A stretch of DNA of 64,000 nt from contig NZ_CP047984.1 of the NCBI RefSeq assembly GCF_009931655.1, positions 4,047,001 to 4,111,000 on the forward strand, written 5' to 3'. A program made the translations under genes and the position numbers. The stretch is from Pontibacter russatus (GTDB lineage: Bacteria; Bacteroidota; Bacteroidia; Cytophagales; Hymenobacteraceae). Of the stretch, positions 54,619-62,205 are shown one piece after another (within the stretch, counting starts at the first letter, position 1; each line of letters starts with the position of its first letter). The notes below the pieces were generated by a model. That model searched no databases. It saw only the letters and a list, made by a program, of their open reading frames with translations, and was not told the DNA's origin.

Positions 54619-56001
54619 ATGAGCAAAATTCCCTGCAACATCCTGGTAGTTGACGACGAGGAAGATATCCTGACAGCTGGCAGGTTGCTGCTCAAGCAGC
54701 ACTTCACCGCCGTCCAGACCACCTCCGATCCTTATCAGGTTCCGGCACTGCTGCAGGAGCGGGCAGTGGATGTGGTGCTGCTGGACATGAACTACAGCAC
54801 CGGGGCCACCTCCAGCAAGGAAGGGCTGCACTGGCTGAAGCAGATCCGGCAGATTTCCCCCGCCACCAGCGTTATCCTGATGACAGCCTATGGCGATATA
54901 GAGCTGGCCGTGCGCGCCCTGAAAGAAGGGGCCACCGATTTTGTGCTGAAGCCCTGGCAAAACGAAAAGCTGGTTGCGATTCTGAAGTCGGCGTGCCAGA
55001 AGAGAAGCGGGGAGGAGGTACGGACAGCCGAGACGGCTGTGCAGCAGAACACGGCTTATCATTACGGGGAGTTCATTGGCGTATCGCCGGCCATGCAGCG
55101 GGTGTACCAGACGATAGAGAAAGTGGCCGGAACAGACGCCAACGTGCTGATACTGGGCGAGAACGGCACCGGAAAGGAAGTGGCCGCCCGGGCGCTCCAC
55201 CAAAAGTCAAAACGCGCGAAGGAAGCCTTTGAGAAAGTAGACCTGGGGGCCGTAAGCGCCACGCTTTTTGAGAGCGAGCTCTTCGGCCACGCCAAAGGCG
55301 CCTTCACCGATGCCAAGGAAGACCGCGCTGGCCGTTTTGAGGCGGCCACAGGCGGCACGCTTTTCCTCGACGAGATCGGGAACCTGTCGCTGGCGTTGCA
55401 GGCCAAGCTGCTGACGGTGCTGCAAAGCCGCCAGGTGATCCGGCTGGGCACCAACAAGCCCCGGCCTATCAACATCCGCCTGGTCTGCGCCACCAACATG
55501 CCGCTCTACGAGATGGTGCGCGAAGGCGGCTTCCGGCAGGACCTGCTCTACCGCATCAACACGGTGGAGATACACCTGCCGCCGCTGCGGGAACGCCGCG
55601 AGGATATAAAGTTGTTGGCCGAACATTTCCTGGAAGTCTACGGCCGGAAATACGACCGCCCGCACCTGCGCCTGAACCCGGGCACGCTGCGCCTCCTGAG
55701 CGAATACCACTGGCCCGGCAACATTCGTGAGCTGGATCATGCCCTGGAGCGCGCCGTGATCCTCTGCGACGGAGCCGAACTGCAGGCGGAGGACTTTTAT
55801 TTTGCCCCCGGCGGGGCAAGCCCGGAGCAGCGGCAGCCGTCGGGAGGCATTGCCGACAACGACTACACCCTGGAGGCCCTGGAGAAGATGATGGTGCAGA
55901 AGGCGCTGGTGAAGCATGGGGGCAACATTACGCACGCGGCAAAAGAATTGGGCATTACCCGCACGGCCCTTTACCGAAGAATCGAGAAACATGGTCTTTA
56001 A
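54619..56001 (+). CDS. Sigma54-dependent response regulator (NtrC family)
   Basis: Transcription activator of 460 residues. Receiver domain with phospho-acceptor Asp56 (VVLLDMNYS); AAA+ domain with Walker A GENGTGKE at 180-187, sigma54-contact loop GAFTDA at 227-232 (GAFTGA in most family members), Walker B GTLFLDEIG, and R-fingers; C-terminal Fis-type helix-turn-helix (GNITHAAKELGITRTALYRR). The kinase gene follows with an 11-bp overlap. The regulator is divergent from the HlyD/ATPase/permease operon and most likely controls it through the tandem sites between them (inference). Confidence 0.94.
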   Translation: MSKIPCNILVVDDEEDILTAGRLLLKQHFTAVQTTSDPYQVPALLQERAVDVVLLDMNYSTGATSSKEGLHWLKQIRQISPATSVILMTAYGDIELAVRALKEGATDFVLKPWQNEKLVAILKSACQKRSGEEVRTAETAVQQNTAYHYGEFIGVSPAMQRVYQTIEKVAGTDANVLILGENGTGKEVAARALHQKSKRAKEAFEKVDLGAVSATLFESELFGHAKGAFTDAKEDRAGRFEAATGGTLFLDEIGNLSLALQAKLLTVLQSRQVIRLGTNKPRPINIRLVCATNMPLYEMVREGGFRQDLLYRINTVEIHLPPLRERREDIKLLAEHFLEVYGRKYDRPHLRLNPGTLRLLSEYHWPGNIRELDHALERAVILCDGAELQAEDFYFAPGGASPEQRQPSGGIADNDYTLEALEKMMVQKALVKHGGNITHAAKELGITRTALYRRIEKHGL

Positions 56002-57373
56002 GGGCTTCAGGGCTCGGCTGCTGCTGCGCCTGCTGTTGCTGGTGGCCGTTATCGTGGTGGCCATCTATGTGGTGTACCGCACCGACTGGTATATAACGGC
56101 CGGCTGCCTGCTCCTGCTGGCGTTGTTCCAGCTATATGACATGCTTTACTTTGTGGAGCGCACCAACCGCGACATCAGTAGCTTTCTGGAGTCGATTAAG
56201 CAATCGGATTTTACGCAGCGCTTTGCCGTGGAAGGGGCGAGCTCTTCTTTCCGGGACCTGTACGGCGGTTTTAACGAGATATCGGAGTCCTTTCAGCGGG
56301 TGAAGGCCGAGAAGCAGGCACATTACCATTACCTGCAGACCATTGTGGAGCAGGTGGGCATCGGCATCCTCACCTTCGATGCGCATGGGGAGGTGCAACT
56401 GGTGAACCAAGTGGCGAAAGACCTGTTGCGCGTGCCGCACCTGCGGAAGGTACAGGCCCTGGAGCGGGTGAGCCCGGAATTGGTGCTGGCCCTGTGGCAG
56501 ACGCCGCACAACCAGAAGGCGCTGGTAACGGTGGCGCTGGGGCAGGAGCAACTGCAGCTGAACCTGCACGTGACGGAACTGCTTTCGCAGGGACAACTGC
56601 TCCGCATCGTGACTTTGCAGAACATCCGGCCTGAGTTGGAGGAGCAGGAACTGCAGACGTGGCAAAAAGTAATCCGGGTGCTGACGCACGAAATCATGAA
56701 TTCCGTGACTCCCGTTATTTCGCTCACCGCTACGGTTGCCGGCCTGCTGGAGACAGAGGTGATTTCGAAGCAGGCGATGGGGGAAGCCATTGACCAGGAG
56801 GTGCTGGAGGACATGCAGGCGGGGCTGCAAACCATTGAGAAGCGCAGCGCCGGGATGCTCCATTTTGTAAAGAACTACCGCCGCCTGATGCGCCTGCCCG
56901 CTTCGGAACTGCGTCCGGTAAAGGTGCGGGAGTTGCTGCAGAACGTGCGCCTGCTGCTGCAACCTGCCACGCAGACTCAGCACATCAGCCTGAAGTTCTA
57001 TATGCCCGATGAGAAACTGGTGATACTGGGCGATGCCGAGCAACTGGAGCAGGTACTGATCAACCTCATCAAGAATGGCATGGAGGCCTGTGAGACGATA
57101 GAAAGGCCCTGCGTGGAAGTGCTGGCCTATATACCGGATCAGGAAAAGAGCCATGTCCGGATTGACGTGACGGACAACGGCCCCGGTATACCGGCAGAGG
57201 AACTGGATAAAATCTTCATCCCCTTCTACACCACCAAAAAGCAGGGGTCCGGCATCGGCCTCAGTTTGTCGAAACAGATTCTGCGGCAGCACGGGGGCAG
57301 TATCCGTGTCAGCTCTCCGCCCGGCGGCCCCACTATTTTCAGCCTGCAACTGAAAGGAATTTCGAATTACTGA
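55991..57373 (+). CDS. Membrane sensor histidine kinase, partner of the NtrC-type regulator
   Basis: Two-component kinase of 460 residues. The ATG at 55991 lies within the end of the regulator gene (11-bp overlap), a typical coupled arrangement. Two N-terminal helices (about 10-30 and 34-55) with almost no periplasmic loop, then a HAMP-like linker, a PAS-like domain (about 110-205), dimerisation domain with His233 in LTHEIMNSVT, and ATPase domain with NLIKNGMEA, DNGPGIPAEE, FYTTKKQGSGIGLSLS. The short loop suggests it senses membrane or internal signals. Confidence 0.92.
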   Translation: MVFKGFRARLLLRLLLLVAVIVVAIYVVYRTDWYITAGCLLLLALFQLYDMLYFVERTNRDISSFLESIKQSDFTQRFAVEGASSSFRDLYGGFNEISESFQRVKAEKQAHYHYLQTIVEQVGIGILTFDAHGEVQLVNQVAKDLLRVPHLRKVQALERVSPELVLALWQTPHNQKALVTVALGQEQLQLNLHVTELLSQGQLLRIVTLQNIRPELEEQELQTWQKVIRVLTHEIMNSVTPVISLTATVAGLLETEVISKQAMGEAIDQEVLEDMQAGLQTIEKRSAGMLHFVKNYRRLMRLPASELRPVKVRELLQNVRLLLQPATQTQHISLKFYMPDEKLVILGDAEQLEQVLINLIKNGMEACETIERPCVEVLAYIPDQEKSHVRIDVTDNGPGIPAEELDKIFIPFYTTKKQGSGIGLSLSKQILRQHGGSIRVSSPPGGPTIFSLQLKGISNY

Positions 57374-57487
57374 ATTCTGAATTACTGAATATGAGATGTG
57401 TACTCCTCTCCCTGTATAGCAATTGCAACAAGCCTTTCCTTTTACATTGCTGCTTTATTCAATTATTCAATATTCAGTTATTCAAAA

Positions 57488-57796
57488 TTAACTAATCGCC
57501 TGCTGCACAGCCTGCGCCAGCACGTTGGCGGGCATGGCACCGGATTGCCGCCATACCTGCTGGCCCTGCTTGAAGAGGATGAAGGTGGGCACGCCCTGCA
57601 CCCGGAACTGCTGCGCCGCCGCCTGATTGTTGTCCACGTTTACCTTTATCACTTTCAACTTGCCGTTGTACTGGCTCGCCACCTGCTCCACAATTGGCGA
57701 CATCGTCTTGCACGGCCCGCACCAGTCCGCGTAAAAGTCTACCAGCACCGGCATGCCTGGGCTGTTGATGAGTTCCTGGAAAGATTTCTTAGGCAT
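57488..57796 (-). CDS. trxA: Thioredoxin
   Basis: Small dithiol oxidoreductase of 102 residues. Active site WCGPC at 25-29, preceded by VLVDFYADW and followed by MSPIVEQVASQYNGKLKVIK, and the cis-Pro segment GVPTFILFKQGQ at about 73-84. No signal peptide, so cytoplasmic. Convergent with the sensor kinase gene; simple inverted repeats (GAATAACTGAATATTGAAT type) fill the 114-bp gap and touch both stop codons. Confidence 0.95.
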   Translation of the reverse strand: MPKKSFQELINSPGMPVLVDFYADWCGPCKTMSPIVEQVASQYNGKLKVIKVNVDNNQAAAQQFRVQGVPTFILFKQGQQVWRQSGAMPANVLAQAVQQAIS

Positions 57797-58018
57797 AGCT
57801 CCAATAATTTATATATAACCTGAATACGGGTGTGGCCTCAGGAGAGGTTACACCTGCCGGGCCTTAGCAACGCGTATCACACAGGCTTACAGCAGGCGTG
57901 GACATGGTGCAGCGCGCCATTCCTAACGCCCTTGGCTCATTTTAACCTATCCCGGCCACAGCAGTGTGCCCCGGTGGGGCTTAAACCCTGTGTGCAAGAT
58001 ATATATGTGAAAAAATAG

Positions 58019-58046
58019 TTGTTATATCAATTAATATATATATTTG
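58019..58046 (+). promoter_or_regulatory. Candidate promoter of the signalling module
   Basis: TATATTTG (58039-58046) matches TAnnTTTG; TTG at 58019-58021 is the nearest -33 candidate, 17 nt upstream, slightly shorter than the usual 19. It is 22 bp before the first start codon of the module. Confidence 0.45.
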
Positions 58047-58068
58047 GAAAAGGAAAACAAAAATTGAA

Positions 58069-58395
58069 ATGGTCATGTCTTACTACAACGGATCAGAAGG
58101 CGAAGCGATCACCCTGGAGGAAGCGGCGGCTTTCACCGCGAACTACAGGAGCCAGAACCAGGGAGTGGCAGAAACAGTGAAAGCACACTTCTTCGGACGT
58201 GAGATTCTGCAGCGGATGCTGGACCAGGAGGGCTGCGTCGGTATCCGGATGTACTACGGGCTGGATGACAAAGGAGGCAAGCAACTGGTGCTGATCGGGG
58301 TGGATGCCGCCGGGCAGGATATGGAAGACGGCACCATCGCCGACAGGTCGAGGGTCTGCCCGCCTGATTGTGCCACAGGTGCGCTTAACGGCTGA
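58069..58395 (+). CDS. Small conserved-looking hypothetical protein heading a signalling module
   Basis: Unrecognised soluble protein of 108 residues without signal or helix. It contains ITLEEAAAFTANYRSQN, GREILQRMLDQEGCVGIRMY and GKQLVLIGVDAAGQDM, and Cys residues near the end (VCPPDC). Two ATGs are two codons apart; either may be used. Its stop overlaps the next start (TGATG), so it is coupled to a membrane protein, which in turn overlaps a sensor kinase. A role in input or regulation of that kinase is inferred from the coupling only. Confidence 0.7.
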   Translation: MVMSYYNGSEGEAITLEEAAAFTANYRSQNQGVAETVKAHFFGREILQRMLDQEGCVGIRMYYGLDDKGGKQLVLIGVDAAGQDMEDGTIADRSRVCPPDCATGALNG

Positions 58396-59063
58396 TGCAG
58401 GTATTTTTTGAAAAATACTACTACTTGTTATCCTACGCGTCTTCTTACAGCGTTCTGGTCCCCCTGTTGGCCGGTCTGTTCCTGATGGTGAAGTTCGGGT
58501 ATAAAAGCGAAGTGTTCAGGGGCGTGTTGCTGTATGTGGCCTTTATCGCCGCAGTGGAGGCCAGCGGCATCTTAAGCATTGTGCTGGGCACTGACAACAA
58601 CATCTGGATATCGCATGTGTACGTGCCCCTGGAGTATGTCCTTGTCACCGCCATATATTACAGAAGCTTTGCGCAAAAGAAGATCAGGGCAGGGATGATC
58701 GGGGTGGGCATTCTCTTTTTGCTGTTTTGCCTGGCCGAGTCGCTGTGGGGCGCTGGTGTGCAGAGCCTGAATTCCTATTCCAGGGTCATGGAGAGCACCC
58801 TGCTTATCGCTTTGGCGCTGCTGTACCTGTTTGTGCTGTACAAGGACCTGAACTATATATACCTGGCGCAAGATCCGCTGTTTGTGCTGAGCTGTGGCGT
58901 GATGGTTTATTTTGCCGGTACTGCCATGGCGTACGGCATGTTTAACAAGGCGCTGGCCATATCTGATAACATGGCGCGTGTCTGCCTGAGCATCACTTAT
59001 ATTTTGAATATCTCGTTTAACTGCTTGTTGGTGGTCGTGCAACGGAAAGCGGTAAGCGCATGA
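58395..59063 (+). CDS. Seven-helix-like integral membrane protein
   Basis: A 222-residue membrane protein with six or seven hydrophobic segments (about 16-32, 40-60, 72-85, 95-115, 128-147, 155-175, 190-212). No known motif is apparent. The start shares bases with the stop of the small protein upstream and the stop overlaps the kinase start (59060) by 4 bp, so all three are translated as one unit. It may be the membrane sensor part for a kinase that has only a single N-terminal helix; this is inference. Confidence 0.72.
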   Translation: MQVFFEKYYYLLSYASSYSVLVPLLAGLFLMVKFGYKSEVFRGVLLYVAFIAAVEASGILSIVLGTDNNIWISHVYVPLEYVLVTAIYYRSFAQKKIRAGMIGVGILFLLFCLAESLWGAGVQSLNSYSRVMESTLLIALALLYLFVLYKDLNYIYLAQDPLFVLSCGVMVYFAGTAMAYGMFNKALAISDNMARVCLSITYILNISFNCLLVVVQRKAVSA

Positions 59064-59865
59064 ACGTACTCCAGCCCTTGCTCATCATCACGCCCATCCT
59101 CCTGTTGCTGGTGCTTGGCATCATCGTGTTTGTGGTGCTGTACCAGAAGCGGCTACTGCAGCACCAGGAGCAGATGCAGCGGCTGCAGATCAGCAAGCAG
59201 GAACAGCTGCTGAACGCCACCATGCGCGCCCAGGAGGAGGAGCGCCGCCGGGTGGCCCGCGACCTGCACGACGAGGTGGGATCGATGCTGTCGCTGGTGC
59301 GGCTGAACCTGCACCAACTGGTGGCAGGTGTGGAGGGGGCGGAGCAGAAGTGCGCGAGGCCGAACAGAGGATAAAAGAGCTGCTGGACGAGGCAATCGGT
59401 AGCGTGCGCCGCATCTCGCAGGACCTGATGCCGGTGGTGCTGGATAAAATGGGCCTTGTGCAGGCGGTGGGGGCGCTGTGCCGGTCTGTGCCTGCCACGG
59501 CGGGCGTTACGGCGACCTACGCGTGCAACGACAAAAGCAGGCGGCTGGATCCGAGGCTGGAGCTTGTCCTGTACCGGATGGTGCAGGAGTTGCTGAACAA
59601 CGCCCTCAAACATGCCCGCGCCACCACCATCCATGTAGAACTGCTCTTTGCAGACGACGAGGTGACACTGCATTTTGAAGACAACGGCGTTGGGTTTGAT
59701 GCCACCGCCTCCGGACAGGCGGTAGCCCAGGGGGTAGGCATGGTGAGCATCGAAAGCCGCGTGCGCGTGCTGAACGGAAAAATAGACATACAATCTGCGG
59801 CCGGGCTGGGGACCCGTGTCAGAATAACAGTGCCAACTAAACAACACGATCAACAAACTTTATAG
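59060..59865 (+). CDS. Sensor histidine kinase, HisKA_3/NarX-type (frameshifted as sequenced)
   Basis: Kinase that would have 268 residues if repaired. Frame 1 (59060 to about 59340) gives one membrane helix, a coiled-coil linker and the HisKA_3 box with His70 in ARDLHDEVG. Frame 2 (to 59865) continues with REAEQRIKELLDEAIGSVRR, then the ATPase motifs ELLNNALKHARA, HFEDNGVGFD and GVGMVSIESR. The frames join as GGGAEVREAE if the five-G run at 59335-59339 were six. So one base is missing, by sequencing slip or real mutation. The receiver protein gene follows 11 bp later. Confidence 0.87.
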
Positions 59866-59876
59866 ATGCTGTATTT

Positions 59877-60296
59877 ATGGCCTATCAATCACTTACACTC
59901 GCCATTGCCGACGATCACATTCTATTCCGGAAGGGGGTTCTGGAATTACTGAAGGCGTTTCCGGAGATAACTTTAGTGGCCGACGCCAGCAACGGTGCCG
60001 AGCTGCTGGATAAAATCGAGGGAAACCTGCCCGATGTGATCGTCCTGGACCTGGAGATGCCCGAAATGGACGGTGTTCAGACGGCGCGCTACCTGCTGTC
60101 GAAGTACACGGGTGTCAACATCCTGATCATGTCCACTTACGGGGATGAATCGTTGGTGGAGCACCTGCTGGAAGAAGGGGTGAAGGGCTATCTGCTCAAA
60201 AACGCCGAGCCAGCCGAACTGCGGGGTGCCCTGCAGACCCTGAAGGGCGGTAACCGCTACTTCCCGGAGGCGATTAGCAACGGCGCCAGCCACTGA
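59877..60296 (+). CDS. Receiver-only response regulator (NarL-like receiver, no output domain)
   Basis: A 139-residue protein consisting of a CheY-like receiver with DD near 12-13, phospho-acceptor Asp58 (VIVLDLEMPEMDG) and Lys in GYLLKNAEP. The sequence up to YFPEAIS is that of LuxR-type regulators, which normally continue into a helix-turn-helix; here it ends NGASH with a stop. The next 60 bp contain no HTH in any frame before the convergent MFS gene. Either a genuine stand-alone receiver acting by protein contact or a truncated regulator. Partner of the kinase upstream. Confidence 0.85.
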   Translation: MAYQSLTLAIADDHILFRKGVLELLKAFPEITLVADASNGAELLDKIEGNLPDVIVLDLEMPEMDGVQTARYLLSKYTGVNILIMSTYGDESLVEHLLEEGVKGYLLKNAEPAELRGALQTLKGGNRYFPEAISNGASH

Positions 60297-60356
60297 CTTT
60301 GAATTGCCGCATGTGGGTGTAGCTCGTATATTGCACGCGCCGGGGCCCTGTTGCGC

Positions 60357-61604
60357 CTAGCTCACCTGTTTCAGGTGTGGCACCACCCACACCGCCGCCA
60401 GCGTGATGGCACAGGCCACCAGGCCCACCCAACTGAAGTGCAGCAGCCTGCCTGAAGCCGACTCCTGCACAATCAGCCCTGCTCCGAAAGAGGCCAGGCC
60501 CGCGCTCAGTTGCTGCACCGAGGAGTTGATGCTCATGAAGCTGCCGCGCAGCTTTGGCTCTACGGTGGAGGTGATAAGGGCCATGGCGGGCACAAAGCGA
60601 GCACCGAAAAGAATAAAGAAAAAAGTGGTGACGATCAGGGCCACATAGTGCGGCACAGGCGGCAGGTTCGTAATCGCCAGTATCGGCAACAGCGACAGGA
60701 CCGCGCTGCTGGCGAACACCCGCTTTTTGCCGTGCCTGTCGGCCAGGCGGCCCGCCCACTGCGAGGTGAACACGGTGGCCAGCCCCCCGAACAGGTAGAT
60801 GTAGCTGAGTTCCGCCTCCTCGAAGCCCACATTGGCAACCATATAGGGGCTGATGAAGGGCACCACGAAGAAGCCGGCCATGGTGAGGGTAACGGTGAGG
60901 GCCATCGCCCACCGCAGGTTCTGCCTGCGCAGGATGTCACCTATCACCAGGAAAGGGCTTTCGCGGGTGGCGCTGCTCAGGTGCCCCCGCATGACAGGCA
61001 GAAAGAAGGTGCCCACCAGCAGCACGACAAAGCTCAGCGCCGCCAGCAGGTAGAACGGGGCGTGCCAGCTCGTGACGCTCGCCAGGTACAGCCCCACCGG
61101 TATACCCGCAATAGAGGCCACCGAGAAAGCGGCCATCACCTGTCCCGTGGCGGCCCCCCGCCGCTGCTCCGGAATCGCATCCCCGATCACGGCCAGTATC
61201 AGGGCACCCAGCACGCCTCCGAATGCCCCCGCCACTACGCGCGCCGCCAGCAGCAGCCCGAAGGAAGGCGCCATGGCGCAGGCCAGGGTGCCCAGCGCAA
61301 AGCCCAGGTACAGCCCCAGCAGCGCATGCTTCCTGTCGAACCGGTCGATGACGAGCGCGCTGAGAAAACCTGCCACGGCCGCGCTGAAGGTGTATGCCGA
61401 CACCAGCAGGCCGAATTCCTGCGGCGTGATGTTGAAAACGCGCATCAGTTGCGGCCCCAGCGGCATCATGATCACGAAGTCCATCATGTGGGTAAACTGG
61501 ATGGCCGCCAGCAAAAAGATCAGCAGGCCCTCACGGATAACGGTTTTCGGAACAGCTGCGTCAGCGGATGTGGCAGGTGTGGGTTCTTCTGGGGAGGTGT
61601 TCAT
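60357..61604 (-). CDS. Major facilitator superfamily exporter
   Basis: Inner-membrane transporter of 415 residues with twelve predicted helices. Cytoplasmic loop 2-3 has DRFDRKHALLGLYLGFALG, a motif A variant, and the second half RLADRHGKKRVF. PIGLYLA-like helix 5 resembles drug-efflux (DHA1) members. An N-terminal Pro/Thr-rich 25-residue tail precedes the first helix. Substrate unknown. Convergent with the receiver gene. Confidence 0.9.
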   Translation of the reverse strand: MNTSPEEPTPATSADAAVPKTVIREGLLIFLLAAIQFTHMMDFVIMMPLGPQLMRVFNITPQEFGLLVSAYTFSAAVAGFLSALVIDRFDRKHALLGLYLGFALGTLACAMAPSFGLLLAARVVAGAFGGVLGALILAVIGDAIPEQRRGAATGQVMAAFSVASIAGIPVGLYLASVTSWHAPFYLLAALSFVVLLVGTFFLPVMRGHLSSATRESPFLVIGDILRRQNLRWAMALTVTLTMAGFFVVPFISPYMVANVGFEEAELSYIYLFGGLATVFTSQWAGRLADRHGKKRVFASSAVLSLLPILAITNLPPVPHYVALIVTTFFFILFGARFVPAMALITSTVEPKLRGSFMSINSSVQQLSAGLASFGAGLIVQESASGRLLHFSWVGLVACAITLAAVWVVPHLKQVS

Positions 61605-61750
61605 TTATATATAATTCAGGGTATAGGTGTGTACAGGCTATGTTCTGGCCAGCCAGAATTGCTTTTTTATGTCTGCCGACAAGCTCTTTAAACCATCAGC
61701 TTTCCTGATTTGTTCTCTATATATAAAAATCAAGTGTGAGGGCAGCAGCA

Positions 61751-62041
61751 ATGGCGAAGCAGCAGGGCGAGGCGGTATGCGAACTTTGCGGCCGGGAGGT
61801 GCAAATCCTGTCGCGCCACCACCTGGTGCCGCGGGAGGAGGGCGGCCGCTACGGGGCCACCGCCGAACTCTGCCAGCCCTGCCACAGCACCGTTCACCTC
61901 ACGTTCTCTAACCGCGACCTGGCCAGCGCATATAACAGCATCCCGGCTCTGCAGCAGGCGGAGGGCCTGCAGAAATACCTGAAGTGGGTCCGCACCAAAC
62001 GCATCCAGCACATCTCCAACAGCAGGGGCAAACGGCGGTGA
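61751..62041 (+). CDS. Stand-alone HNH-fold zinc protein
   Basis: A 96-residue protein from ATG 61751 (a GTG at 61736 would add five residues). Zinc-knuckle and HNH elements: CELC at 10-13, SRHHLVPREEGG with His23-His24, CQPCHSTVH with Cys41/Cys44 and His45, and His49. This matches small HNH endonuclease-like proteins that bind zinc via two CxxC pairs. The rest is a basic C-terminal helix (KWVRTKRIQHISNSRGKRR), suited to nucleic-acid binding. No phage or restriction genes adjoin. It could be a nicking enzyme or a non-enzymatic relative. Confidence 0.82.
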   Translation: MAKQQGEAVCELCGREVQILSRHHLVPREEGGRYGATAELCQPCHSTVHLTFSNRDLASAYNSIPALQQAEGLQKYLKWVRTKRIQHISNSRGKRR

Positions 62042-62205
62042 GGCGGGGGAAAGGCTCCTGAAGAAAACGATAGCCTACCGCACCTGTCATCCTGAAAGGA
62101 TGGCAGAGATTGATCAATGCATCATCAGGAAAGCATTCTCAGCGGGTTCGGTTATATAGGTCTCGCTCAACTTACCTTCATTTATATATAGCCCCCTGCT
62201 CTGGT

